The notes: generated by a model not told the origin, from the letters alone. Shown: positions 15,227-22,447, counted from the stretch's first letter. The stretch is DNA of 41,002 nucleotides from Nitriliruptoria bacterium (GCA_003553565.1 PWER01000043.1:1-41002); one strand, 5' to 3'. A program made the numbers and translations.

Positions 15227-15868
15227 TCAGTCGGCAGTGCCGCTGGCGGCCGCCTGGAGCGCGCTGCGCAGGCGCACCTGGGTGGCCACCGTCGTCACGT
15301 CCCCGCGCGTGCGCTCCACCAGCGAGCGCGCGACGTCGGTCGAGCGGCGCAGCCCCCCGGTGACCCCGTCGGGCAGATCGATCTCCTCCAGCACGCCGAA
15401 GATCGCCTCCATCGCCGCGAGCGCGGCGTCCGCACCGTCCAGATCGTCGCCGCGGAGGCGGTCCAGCGCGTGGCGCCGCAGCTCGCCGACCGCCTCGGCG
15501 AGCCCACCGACGTAGGCAGCCGGATCGACGGCGAGGTGCTCGGGCGTCGGCAGGGGGTGCCCCAGCACGAGGGCGGCGGTCAGCTCCGCTTCGGCCAGCT
15601 CCTTCTCGGCGTCGAAGACGAAGCCCGCGTGGCGCAGCCGCGGGTGCTGGGCCAGCGCGTCGCGCGCCGCTGCCAGCGCCTCGTGGGCGGCACGCAGGCG
15701 CTCGTCGACCTGGTCGGCGGCCCCGCGGTGGACCGCCCGGATCGCGTTCGCCGCGTGGCGGGTGGCCTGTCGTGTGGCCTCCAGGCCCACCTCGCGGGCC
15801 TGGTGGGCGTGCTGGAGCGGCTCGAGCAGCACGGCGCGGAGCAGCTCGGTGTCGGGATGGACGGTCAT
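15227..15868 (-). CDS. Translin-family protein (bacterial homologue)
   Basis: A 213-aa, all-alpha protein with the translin/TRAX fold signature. Around residues 82-96 it has FVFDAEKELAEAELT, matching the conserved Glu pair (ExxE; here E90 and E93) that forms part of the TRAX endoribonuclease site. YVGGLAEAVGELRR is at about 119-132, GDDLDGADAALAAMEAIF at 140-157, and GLRRSTDVARSLVERTRGD at 172-190, the most diagnostic block. Eukaryotic translin and TRAX form the C3PO nuclease of RNA silencing and tRNA processing; archaeal members are RNases or of unknown role, and bacterial ones are rarely described. An RNA-directed function is an inference. ATG 15868 lies within a 17-bp tandem repeat that supplies GGAGCC upstream. 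The gene probably shares a transcript with the small membrane-protein gene 30 nt upstream. Confidence 0.85.
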   Translation of the reverse strand: MTVHPDTELLRAVLLEPLQHAHQAREVGLEATRQATRHAANAIRAVHRGAADQVDERLRAAHEALAAARDALAQHPRLRHAGFVFDAEKELAEAELTAALVLGHPLPTPEHLAVDPAAYVGGLAEAVGELRRHALDRLRGDDLDGADAALAAMEAIFGVLEEIDLPDGVTGGLRRSTDVARSLVERTRGDVTTVATQVRLRSALQAAASGTAD

Positions 15869-15910
15869 CGCCTGGCTCCGGTCATCGCCCGGCTCCGGTC
15901 AGCGCCCGGC
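15863..15910 (-). repeat. 17-bp tandem repeat spanning the translin-gene start
   Basis: Units at 15863-15879 and 15880-15896 differ at one base, and a partial third unit at 15897-15910 differs at one more. Read on the minus strand each carries GGAGCC-(5 nt)-ATGACC, so the Shine-Dalgarno and start codon of the translin gene are duplicated. The upstream ATG opens a six-codon mini reading frame whose TGA overlaps the real ATG. The degenerate third unit contains the stop codon of the preceding gene. Confidence 0.85.
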
Positions 15911-16456
15911 GGCGACGCCGCGCCCGGCTGCGACGCGGCGCTCGCGCGGGTGGCTGTGCGCCCGCTGTCGGCCCGCCGGTGCGCGGGAGCCGCGACCCTG
16001 CCCGCGCTCGCCGGAGCGGGAGGCCGCCCCGGTCAGTCGTGCGGCGAGCCAGACGTGGGCGGCCAGCCCACCCCCGGTGAGCACCAGCAGCGGCAGCGCC
16101 AGCAGGCCGAGGTTGGGCAGCGCGGCAGCCGATGCCACCACACCGACTGCCAGCACCGAGCGCACCCGACGGCGCCGGTGCGCCGCGCGGGCGCGCGGGG
16201 CCCTCTGATCCCTCGCCGCCCTGTGACCCTGCTCGGCCCGCGCATGGCGGGAGGCGCCCCGACCGCGCGCAGCGGGCGCCGGCGACGATACAGCGCGCGC
16301 CTGCGGTGCCCGCGTCGAGCCCGCCAGCACCCCCATCGCCTCGTGATACGCGGCAGCACGACCGTGGGGGGGGAGATGGCGCAGCTCCCGGCGCAGCGGC
16401 CCCTGCAGCAGCACGGCACCGCACACCAGGGCGAGGATCAGCAGCAGCAGCTCCAT
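15899..16456 (-). CDS. Hypothetical two-helix membrane protein, Arg/Ala-rich
   Basis: No family recognised. The 185-aa product opens with a hydrophobic segment MELLLLILALVCGAVLL and has two close hydrophobic stretches near residues 100-140 (SVLAVGVVASAAAL and LGLLALPLLVLTGGGLAA). Between them lies a long basic Arg/Ala/His region, and the C-terminus is Arg/Gly/Ala-rich. The layout suggests an N-terminal anchor or signal and a helical hairpin, with basic segments inside the cell. The gene lies between the MoeA-like gene and the translin gene on the same strand. Base composition makes long open frames common here, so its reality rests mainly on the regularly placed hydrophobic segments and the operon position. 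Confidence 0.55.
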   Translation of the reverse strand: MELLLLILALVCGAVLLQGPLRRELRHLPPHGRAAAYHEAMGVLAGSTRAPQARAVSSPAPAARGRGASRHARAEQGHRAARDQRAPRARAAHRRRRVRSVLAVGVVASAAALPNLGLLALPLLVLTGGGLAAHVWLAARLTGAASRSGERGQGRGSRAPAGRQRAHSHPRERRVAAGRGVAAGR

Positions 16457-16526
16457 CGCGGACTGACGCTAGCAAGCCGGGCGCACCAGACAGTGGAGGC
16501 GCCGCACGCGTCGGCGCACGGCGACC

Positions 16527-17570
16527 TCAGCCGGGGTCGACCAGCAGGTGGACCAGCACGGTCTCGTCCACCTCGCGGCGGACGACCTCGGCGGGGACCT
16601 CGGCGAGCCCGTGCGCGGGGGCCAGCGGCGCCAGGGCGTCCCGGCTGCGCCGCAGCGCCGGCCGGGCGGTCCACACGCCTTCGCGCCGCTCCAGCATCAC
16701 CGGGACGAAGCCGACCATGTCGGGCGCGCTGTGCAGCGGGGCCTCCAGCACCGCCGACACCCGGGCGCGGTTCAGGTCACGCCGTCCCTGAAGCAGGCGG
16801 ATGGCGGGCCGCACGAGCACCTCGAAGCTCACCGCAGCGCCCAGCGCGTCGCCGGGCACCACGAGCACCGGCACCGGACGGTCGGGCTCGGCGTAGATCA
16901 GGCCGAAGCCCTGCTCCGGTGCCGGGTCCAGCCCGACGTGCGCGGCCTCGAGGTGGCCCGCGCCAGCCAGGGCGTGGGCGATCTGCGCGGGTCCGAGGCC
17001 CGCACGGGAGCCCGCCACCACCAGCAGGTCGCTGTGGGTGAGCGCGCCCTCCACGGCCTCGGCGATCGCGCGCGGCTCGGCGGGCACGCTCGGCAGGCGC
17101 TGCGATCGCGCCGCGGCCTCGCGTGCCATCGCGGCCAGCGTGACGCTGTTGACGTCGAGCCCGCGTGCCGCGGCCGCGCCGCCCGCCGGCTCGGCGTGCT
17201 GCGCCTGGTCGCCGGGCTGGGGCGCGTCGCTGACCGCGAGCACCCCCACCCGCGGCGGCGGGTGGGCGGCCACCCGGTGGCGCCCGGCGGCGACCAGCAC
17301 GGCGAGGTCGGCGGCACGCAGGCGGCGCCCGCGCGGCACGAGGACCTCGCCGACGTCCTCGCCCTCGGAGCCGACCGGGCCGTCGTCGCGGCCCGCGTCA
17401 CCCCGATCGGCTGCGGGCGTGCCCGCTGCGACGACGTCCTCGGCGAGCACCTGGTCCAGCGCGTCGAGCAGCGACAGGCCGATCGGCTCGAGGGCGCCGA
17501 CCTGGGCCAGGACCTCGGCGCGCCAGCTCGCCAGCGAGCGCAGAGCTCGTGCGTCCGCCGCGTCGCTCAC
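16527..17570 (-). CDS. Degenerate MoeA/Glp-like molybdopterin molybdotransferase homologue lacking domain II
   Basis: MoeA normally inserts molybdate into adenylylated molybdopterin. This 347-aa protein keeps the N-terminal helix region (SLLDALDQVLAEDVVA, residues 33-48), but where the roughly 100-residue domain II should follow there is only a short Asp/Gly-rich linker. Domain III then runs from LRAADLAVLVAAG (84-96), and domain IV is recognisable near 285-345. Signature motifs have drifted: the usual TGDE is VSDA at 113-116, the GGVS loop is AGSRAG, and LPGNPVS is VPGDALG at 238-244. Catalysis therefore looks unlikely; a regulatory or structural role, or decay in progress, is possible. GTG 17570 lies 2 nt after the galU stop. 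The galU-moeA pairing is conserved in mycobacteria. Confidence 0.8.
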   Translation of the reverse strand: MSDAADARALRSLASWRAEVLAQVGALEPIGLSLLDALDQVLAEDVVAAGTPAADRGDAGRDDGPVGSEGEDVGEVLVPRGRRLRAADLAVLVAAGRHRVAAHPPPRVGVLAVSDAPQPGDQAQHAEPAGGAAAARGLDVNSVTLAAMAREAAARSQRLPSVPAEPRAIAEAVEGALTHSDLLVVAGSRAGLGPAQIAHALAGAGHLEAAHVGLDPAPEQGFGLIYAEPDRPVPVLVVPGDALGAAVSFEVLVRPAIRLLQGRRDLNRARVSAVLEAPLHSAPDMVGFVPVMLERREGVWTARPALRRSRDALAPLAPAHGLAEVPAEVVRREVDETVLVHLLVDPG

Positions 17571-17572
17571 CG

Positions 17573-18448
17573 CTACAGCCGCTCCACGAAGTCGCTCAGG
17601 AAGTCGCGGAACTCCGGGCCGAGATCGGGGCGCTGGGCGGCGATCTCGATCGTGGCGCGCAGGTAGTCCTGCTTGGTGCCGATGTCGTAGCGGGCGCCGT
17701 CGAAGCGCACGGCGCGGATCGGCTCCTCGGCGCACTGGGCCCGCATGGCGTCGGTCAGCTGGATCTCGCCCCCGCGACCGGGCTTGGTCCTGCTGATGTG
17801 GCCGAAGATGTCGGGGGTGAGCACGTAGCGACCGATGATGCACAGGTTGCTGGGGGCATTGGCTCTGCCCGGCTTCTCGATCATGTCGTTGACGTGGTAG
17901 ACGCCCGGCTGCTCGGGATCGGGGGGGCCGTCGATCACCCCGTAGCGGTCCAGCTCGGCGTCGTCGAACTCCATGACCGCCACGACCGTGCGGGCGCTGC
18001 GGTCGGCGAGCTCGACCATCTGGGACAGCAGGCGCTCTTCCATGCCGATCAGGTCGTCGCCGAGCAGCACCGCGAAGGGCTCGTTGCCCACGTGGTGGCG
18101 GGCGCAGCCGACCGCGTGGCCGAGCCCCAGCGGCTGGCCCTGGCGCACGTAGTGCACGGCGGCCAGCTGGCTGACCGCACGCACCGCGGCCAGCAGGTCC
18201 TCCTTGCCGGCGGCGGCGAGCTGGCGCTCCAGCTCGATGGCGTGGTCGAAGTGGTCCTCGAGGGCGCGCTTGCCGCGTCCGGTGACCATCAGCACGTCCT
18301 CGAGGCCGGCGGTGGCGGCCTCCTCGACGACGTACTGGATCGCCGGCTTGTCCACGACCGGCAGCATCTCCTTGGGTGAGGACTTGGTCGCGGGCAGGAA
18401 GCGAGTACCCAGCCCGGCGGCGGGGATGACGGCCTTGCGTGCCCGCAC
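17573..18448 (-). CDS. galU: UTP-glucose-1-phosphate uridylyltransferase
   Basis: Makes UDP-glucose for polysaccharide, glycolipid and trehalose pathways. The 291-aa protein has the nucleotidyltransferase signature GLGTRFLPATKSSPKEMLP at residues 12-30, then VDKPAIQYVVEEA, VRQGQPLGLGHAV, LLGDDLI, MIEKP and GRGGEIQLTDA. GTG 18448 is preceded by AAAGGACAGG, which decides the start. It reads away from the 5-formyl-THF cyclo-ligase gene across a 219-nt intergenic region containing inverted repeats, and is co-directional and nearly contiguous with the MoeA-like gene. This reproduces the mycobacterial Rv0992c/galU/moeA arrangement. Confidence 0.97.
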   Translation of the reverse strand: MRARKAVIPAAGLGTRFLPATKSSPKEMLPVVDKPAIQYVVEEAATAGLEDVLMVTGRGKRALEDHFDHAIELERQLAAAGKEDLLAAVRAVSQLAAVHYVRQGQPLGLGHAVGCARHHVGNEPFAVLLGDDLIGMEERLLSQMVELADRSARTVVAVMEFDDAELDRYGVIDGPPDPEQPGVYHVNDMIEKPGRANAPSNLCIIGRYVLTPDIFGHISRTKPGRGGEIQLTDAMRAQCAEEPIRAVRFDGARYDIGTKQDYLRATIEIAAQRPDLGPEFRDFLSDFVERL

Positions 18449-18577
18449 GTCCTGTCCTTTCGGTCCTGCTGCGGTCCTGGCGCGGTCCGGGGCGCGGGCG
18501 GCGGGAGCCGGCCAGCGCCCTCGTGCTCGCCGCGCGGGTCTGCCGGCGCATCCTGCCACGTCGGGGCAGAGCGGTCA

Positions 18578-18609
18578 CACCGTGCGCGGCCACACGGTGC
18601 ATCATGCAC
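18578..18609. promoter_or_regulatory. Two overlapping inverted repeats in the galU / cyclo-ligase divergent region
   Basis: CACCGTG (18578-18584) and CACGGTG (18593-18599) form a perfect 7-bp inverted repeat with an 8-nt spacer. The second arm overlaps a 13-bp near-palindrome gtgcatcatgcac (18597-18609). They lie about 60-90 nt before the plus-strand GTG and 130-160 nt before the galU start. They could be an operator shared by both genes. No bound regulator can be named. Confidence 0.45.
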
Positions 18610-18667
18610 GGACGCGGCGTGCCACTGCTGCACTGGCGCCGCCACCCGCACCACCAGGAGGATCGCC

Positions 18668-19249
18668 GTGGCGCACCCCCACCGCACCGATCCCCGCAAG
18701 GCCGACCTCCGCGGGCGCCTGCTGGCGACGCGACGCGGCCTTGGCACCGGCGAGCGCGAGCGGTCGAGCCGCGCGATCCGCGGTCACCTGGCCGCGCTGC
18801 CGGCGGTGCGGCAGGCCACCACGGTGCTGGGGTATGCCGCGACCGACGCCGAGGTCGACCTCGACCCGCTGCTGGCCGCGCTCCTCGACGAGGGCCGGAC
18901 GGTGGCGCTGCCGGTGGTGGACGGTGCGCGGCTGCGGCTCGCGGCCGTGACCGACCTCGACAGCGACCTGGTGCTGGGCCACCTCGGCGTGCGTGAGCCG
19001 CGCCGCGGCTGCGCGGCGGTGCCGGAGAGCACCATCGGGGTGGCGCTCGTGCCCGGCGTGGCCTTCGACCGCGACGGCGGGCGGCTGGGCTACGGCGGCG
19101 GGCACTTCGACCGGCTGCTGGCCGAGCTGGACGCGCCGGCGATCGGGGTGGCCTTCCATGCCCAGCTGATCCAACGGGTGCCGCTGCGGCCCCACGACGT
19201 GCGCATGGACCTGGTGGTCACCGAGGACGGCGCGATCGCACCGACCTGA
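18668..19249 (+). CDS. 5-formyltetrahydrofolate cyclo-ligase
   Basis: Converts 5-formyl-THF to 5,10-methenyl-THF using ATP, the only route that recycles this inhibitory folate. At 193 aa it is family-sized. It shows the basic N-terminal PRKADLRGRLLATRRGL, EVDLDPLL, the phosphate-binding LVPGVAFDRDGGRLGYGGGH at about 126-145, and the C-terminal DLVVTEDG. GTG 18668 has GGAGGAT 5-6 nt upstream. It is followed by a terminator-like hairpin and then an FmdB zinc-ribbon gene, the same neighbours as in mycobacteria. Confidence 0.95.
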   Translation: MAHPHRTDPRKADLRGRLLATRRGLGTGERERSSRAIRGHLAALPAVRQATTVLGYAATDAEVDLDPLLAALLDEGRTVALPVVDGARLRLAAVTDLDSDLVLGHLGVREPRRGCAAVPESTIGVALVPGVAFDRDGGRLGYGGGHFDRLLAELDAPAIGVAFHAQLIQRVPLRPHDVRMDLVVTEDGAIAPT

Positions 19250-19256
19250 CCGCAGC

Positions 19257-19283
19257 CGAGCCCCGGCCTCGCCGGGTGGCTCG
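19257..19283 (+). terminator. Hairpin after the cyclo-ligase gene
   Basis: CGAGCC-CCGGC (19257-19267) pairs with GCCGG-GT-GGCTCG (19271-19283), an 11-bp stem with a 2-nt bulge and a CTC loop, 8 nt past the stop codon. No U-tract follows. A CATACT -10-like box at 19305-19310 lies just downstream and could restart transcription for the FmdB gene. Confidence 0.55.
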
Positions 19284-19367
19284 TGCCGCGCGCGGCGGCT
19301 GGGGCATACTTGGGTGCAGCCTGTGGCACAGCACGGCCCGATGCGGGACATCCCAGGGAGCCCAGCC

Positions 19368-19742
19368 ATGCCTACCTACGAGTACGCCTGCCGCGACTGC
19401 GGGCACCACCTCGAAGTCGTCCAATCGTTTCGCGACGAGCGGCTCACCGAGTGCACCCGGTGCAGCGGTGCGCTTCGCAAGGTCTTCTCGCCAGCCGGCA
19501 TCATCTTCAAGGGGTCGGGCTACTACGTCACCGACACCCGCGCCGAGCAGGCGAACCTGAAGAACGGCTCCTCGGCGGAGGCCAGCAGCGACGGCGCGAG
19601 CAGCAGCGACGGCGCAGCTGGCAGCGGTGACGCAGCTGGCAGCGGTGACGCGGGCTCCTCGACCAGCGACGCGAGCTCCTCGAAGGGCGACTCGGGCTCC
19701 TCGGGCGCACGCGACCAGGGCAGCTCGGAGTCCGCAGCCTGA
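19368..19742 (+). CDS. FmdB-family zinc-ribbon protein with a Ser/Gly/Asp-rich tail
   Basis: A 124-aa protein. Residues 1-50 are the FmdB/regulatory zinc ribbon: MPTYEYACRDCGH, with CxxC pairs at Cys8/Cys11 and Cys29/Cys32, and KVFSPAGIIFKGSGYY. The rest is an unstructured tail of Ser, Gly, Ala and Asp. The family is widespread in actinobacteria beside 5-formyl-THF cyclo-ligase. Mycobacterial Rv0991c has this head-plus-disordered-tail layout and has been linked to protein quality control; applying that here is inference. ATG 19368 has GGGAG 8-10 nt upstream. Part of the tail is coded by an 18-bp direct duplication (ggcagcggtgacgcagct, 19620-19655). Confidence 0.9.
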   Translation: MPTYEYACRDCGHHLEVVQSFRDERLTECTRCSGALRKVFSPAGIIFKGSGYYVTDTRAEQANLKNGSSAEASSDGASSSDGAAGSGDAAGSGDAGSSTSDASSSKGDSGSSGARDQGSSESAA

Positions 19743-19744
19743 GC

Positions 19745-19768
19745 CCCGGGCCTGATCGGCCCCTCGGG
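19745..19768 (+). terminator. Weak hairpin after the FmdB gene
   Basis: GGGCC (19748-19752) and GGCCC (19758-19762) form a 5-bp stem around TGATC, with flanking CCC and GGG able to add pairs across a bulge. It starts 3-6 nt after the stop codon. No U-tract is present. Confidence 0.35.
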
Positions 19769-19856
19769 CGAGGCGCGCCTGCGCCTGCACGCCAGCGTCC
19801 ACAGCCCCCGACCGCTCCGACCGCCCGGGCGCAGCCACAGCGGGCACGCTGCCGCC

Positions 19857-20549
19857 ATGCGCCCGCCTGTCCTCTCCCCGGCTCTGCAGCGCCTGACACG
19901 CGGTCCGGGACCCGCGTGGCCGGCGCCGGTGGAGTCACTGGCCGAGGGCTGGGCGCGCCTGCCTCCTCGGGTGCGGCTGCTGGTGGTGCTCGGCCTGGTC
20001 CTCGCAGTCGCAGCGGGCACCCACCTGCGCGTGCAGGCCGCCGAGCACCGGTGGGGCGGCGAGCCGGTCGCGGTGCTGGTGGCCGGCGAGCCGGCGGCGG
20101 GGGGCGACCCGGCTGCGCCAGCGGTCCATCTGGAGCGCCGGCCACCGACGACGGTGCCCGGCGATGCCGTCGCGGAGGTCGATGCCGAGGCGACGCTGGC
20201 GCTGGCACTGCCCCGAGGGGCGGTGCTCACCCGGTCGCATCTCGATCCCAGGGGTCCCGCTGCCGGGCTGCCGGAGGGCCTGCGCGCGGTGCCGGTGGAG
20301 ATCGACGCGGGCTGGGGCGTGGCGTCGGGGTCCTTCGTCGACGTCTGGGCGGATGCGGCGGCGACGCCGGTGGCCACCGGGCGTCCGGTGCTGGAGGTCC
20401 GCGACGATGCGCGGCAGCCCACTGCGCTAGTGGGGCTGGCAACCGACGAGGTCGCTGCCATGGCCGGCGCCGAGCAGGTCCGCCTGACCCACGCGCCGGC
20501 ACCGGGCCCCACAGCGGCGCAGCCGACGACCGGCAGCGACGACGAGTAG
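19857..20549 (+). CDS. SAF-domain membrane protein (CpaB/RcpC-like)
   Basis: A 230-aa protein with a cytoplasmic N-terminus, one membrane helix at about 41-55 (LLVVLGLVLAVAAGT), and an extracytoplasmic SAF-like region. The features are the VHLERRPPTTVPGDAV start, LALALPRGAVLTRSHLD, LRAVPVEIDAG and GSFVDVWAD. SAF domains occur in CpaB/RcpC of Flp-pilus assembly, FlgA and sialic-acid synthases. No pilus genes are nearby, and similar orphan SAF proteins accompany FmdB genes in actinobacteria, so a pilus role is not supported. The C-terminal 30 residues are Pro/Thr/Ala-rich. It ends 13 nt before moaC and may be cotranscribed with the molybdenum-cofactor genes. Confidence 0.78.
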   Translation: MRPPVLSPALQRLTRGPGPAWPAPVESLAEGWARLPPRVRLLVVLGLVLAVAAGTHLRVQAAEHRWGGEPVAVLVAGEPAAGGDPAAPAVHLERRPPTTVPGDAVAEVDAEATLALALPRGAVLTRSHLDPRGPAAGLPEGLRAVPVEIDAGWGVASGSFVDVWADAAATPVATGRPVLEVRDDARQPTALVGLATDEVAAMAGAEQVRLTHAPAPGPTAAQPTTGSDDE

Positions 20550-20562
20550 CCTGCGGGGCGCC

Positions 20563-21114
20563 ATGACCATCCCGGACCAGCCCGCGAGCGAGCCCACCAC
20601 AGCGGCGCCGGTCGAGCAGACGCCGGCGACCTCACCCTCGCACCTGGACGCCGAGGGGCGAGCGCGCATGGTCGACGTGGCCGACAAGGCGGTGACCGAC
20701 CGGGCTGCGCGCGCCAGCGCGGTGGTGGCGATGACCCCCGCCACGGCCCGCGCGGTGGCCGAGGGCGCCGTCCCCAAGGGCGATGTCGCCGCGATCGCGC
20801 GGATCGCCGGCATCCAGGCTGCCAAGCGCACCCCCGACCTGGTGCCGCTGTGCCACCACGTGGCGCTGTCCTCGGTCGAGGTCACCGTGACCGTCGACGT
20901 CGACCGGGGACGCGTGCGGTGCGACACGCTCGCACGCGCCAGCGACCGCACGGGGGTGGAGATGGAGGCCCTGACGGCGGCCTCCGTCGCGGCGCTCACC
21001 GTCTACGACATGGTCAAGAGCCTAGAGCACGGCGCGGTGATCGAGCAGGTCGCGCTGCTCGAGAAGTCCGGTGGCAGCAGCGGGACCTGGCAGGCACGGG
21101 CGGAGGGCTCATGA
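20563..21114 (+). CDS. moaC: Cyclic pyranopterin monophosphate synthase MoaC
   Basis: Catalyses the second half of the first step of molybdenum-cofactor synthesis, converting the MoaA product to cyclic pyranopterin monophosphate. The 183-aa protein shows MVDVADKAVTDRAARA (residues 36-51), GIQAAKRTPDLVPLCHHVAL with the active-site histidines, GVEMEALTA, and TVYDMVKSLEHG with the catalytic Asp/Lys pair. The first 30 residues are a Pro/Thr/Glu-rich extension. It opens a tight operon: its TGA overlaps the ATG of the next gene. MoaA is not in this window. Confidence 0.96.
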   Translation: MTIPDQPASEPTTAAPVEQTPATSPSHLDAEGRARMVDVADKAVTDRAARASAVVAMTPATARAVAEGAVPKGDVAAIARIAGIQAAKRTPDLVPLCHHVALSSVEVTVTVDVDRGRVRCDTLARASDRTGVEMEALTAASVAALTVYDMVKSLEHGAVIEQVALLEKSGGSSGTWQARAEGS

Positions 21115-21686
21115 GCGCTGCGCCCGCCTGGTCCGCCGCGGTACTGACCGTCAGCGACGGGGTGGCCGCCGGCTCCCGCGAGGACCGCTCCGGCCCGGCG
21201 CTGGCCGCAGCGCTGACCGATGCGGGCTTCGGCGTCCTCGCCCACGAGGTGGTGTCTGACGACCCCGCGGCCGTCGCCGAGGCGCTGCGCGGGCTGTGCG
21301 CCCGCGCGGCGCTGGTGTGCGCCACCGGGGGCACCGGGCTGGGACCGCGCGACCGCACGCCCGAGGCGGCCCGCACCGTGATCGACCGGGAGGTGCCGGG
21401 GCTGGCCGAGGCCATGCGCGTCGTCGGTCGCGAGCAGACCCCGATGGCCGACCTGTCGCGCAGCCTGGCCGGCGCCGCCGGCGCCTCGCTCGTGCTGTGC
21501 CTGCCGGGCAGCACGACCGGCGCGACGCAGAGCCTGGCTGCCGTCGTCGAGGTGCTGCCGCACGCACTCACGCTGCTGGCCGGCGAGACCGAGCACCATC
21601 ACGGCCCCGCGCCCGGTGCCGGGCACGCCGAACCCGGTCGACCCAGCCCACCTGGTCGACCCACCCCGCCGGAGGCCCCGTCGTGA
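21111..21686 (+). CDS. mog: Molybdopterin adenylyltransferase (MogA/MoaB family)
   Basis: Adenylylates molybdopterin to prepare it for molybdate insertion. The 191-aa protein has the family blocks LTVSDGVAAGSREDRSGPAL (11-30), VSDDPAAVAEAL, ATGGTGLGPRDRTPEA, and LPGSTTGATQSLAAV. The last 30 residues are a Pro/Gly/His-rich tail. The ATG at 21111 overlaps the moaC stop by 4 nt, and its own stop overlaps the next GTG by 4 nt, so it is translationally coupled on both sides. MogA and MoaB cannot be distinguished confidently without phylogeny. Confidence 0.93.
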   Translation: MSAAPAWSAAVLTVSDGVAAGSREDRSGPALAAALTDAGFGVLAHEVVSDDPAAVAEALRGLCARAALVCATGGTGLGPRDRTPEAARTVIDREVPGLAEAMRVVGREQTPMADLSRSLAGAAGASLVLCLPGSTTGATQSLAAVVEVLPHALTLLAGETEHHHGPAPGAGHAEPGRPSPPGRPTPPEAPS

Positions 21687-22447
21687 ACGTCGAGGTGCGC
21701 CTGTTCGCCGCCGCTGCGGAGGCGCTCGGACCGCGCACCCGAGTGGCGGTCGACGAGCCGGCCACGGTCGGTGCGGTGCGCGACGCCTTGATCGCAGCCC
21801 ATCCCGAGCACGCCGCGCTGCTCGCCCAGTGCTCGCTGGCGCTGGACCGCGAGATCGTCCGCGAGACCGCCGAGGTCCCCGACGGTGCCGAGGTGGCGCT
21901 GCTGCCGCCGTTCGCCGGCGGCTCCCACGCCTTCGACGACAGCCAGGGGCCACGCACCATCGTGGGCGTGCAGGCACCACCCCTGCCGGTGGCCGAGACC
22001 CTGGAGGCGTTGGGCGAGCCCGGCGCCGGCGGCCACGTGGTGTTCCTCGGCACGGTGCGCGACCACTCGGCCACCACCGAGCAGGTTGCCGAGCTGACCT
22101 ACGCGGCCTATGAGGACATGGCGCGCGAGGTGCTGGCCACGATCGCCGCCGAGCTCGCCGAGGCGTGGCCCGGCCTGCGCGGGATCGCGCTGATCCACAG
22201 CATCGGCGCGCTGCCGGTCGGCGCTCACACGGTCCTGGTGGTCACCAGCGCCGCCCACCGCGACGACGCCTACGCCGCGAACCGCCACGCGCTCGAGCAG
22301 CTCAAGGCGCGCGTCCCGGTCTGGAAGCACGAGCGTGACCGCACCGGGAGCGCACGCTGGATCGGGGTGGCCGAGGACGCCCAGCCGCGCCGCACCTCGC
22401 CGGCGGACCGCGCGACCGCTGCTGACGACCCCGCCGGCGGCCGATGA
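21683..22447 (+). CDS. moaX: MoaD-MoaE fusion (MoaX-like molybdopterin synthase)
   Basis: Molybdopterin synthase combines MoaD, a ubiquitin-like sulfur carrier, with the catalytic MoaE. Here both are in one 254-aa chain. Residues 1-80 form MoaD (MNVEVRLFAAAAEALG to LLPPFAGG) and contain the Gly79-Gly80 normally found at the free MoaD C-terminus. Residues from about 93 form MoaE, with HVVFLGTVRDHS, LTYAAYEDMAREVL, and VPVWKHE with its conserved Lys. M. tuberculosis MoaX has the same layout and is cleaved after its Gly-Gly to free MoaD; processing between Gly80 and Ser81 here is an inference. GTG 21683 overlaps the mog stop, and the TGA overlaps the next ATG. Confidence 0.93.
   Translation: MNVEVRLFAAAAEALGPRTRVAVDEPATVGAVRDALIAAHPEHAALLAQCSLALDREIVRETAEVPDGAEVALLPPFAGGSHAFDDSQGPRTIVGVQAPPLPVAETLEALGEPGAGGHVVFLGTVRDHSATTEQVAELTYAAYEDMAREVLATIAAELAEAWPGLRGIALIHSIGALPVGAHTVLVVTSAAHRDDAYAANRHALEQLKARVPVWKHERDRTGSARWIGVAEDAQPRRTSPADRATAADDPAGGR

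Noticed and set aside
16527-18605. Long minus-strand open frame joining a galU-overlapping segment to the MoeA-like gene
   Set aside because: The galU reading frame is clearly the true one in 17573-18448, so the upstream part is a shadow and the MoeA-like protein starts at GTG 17570.
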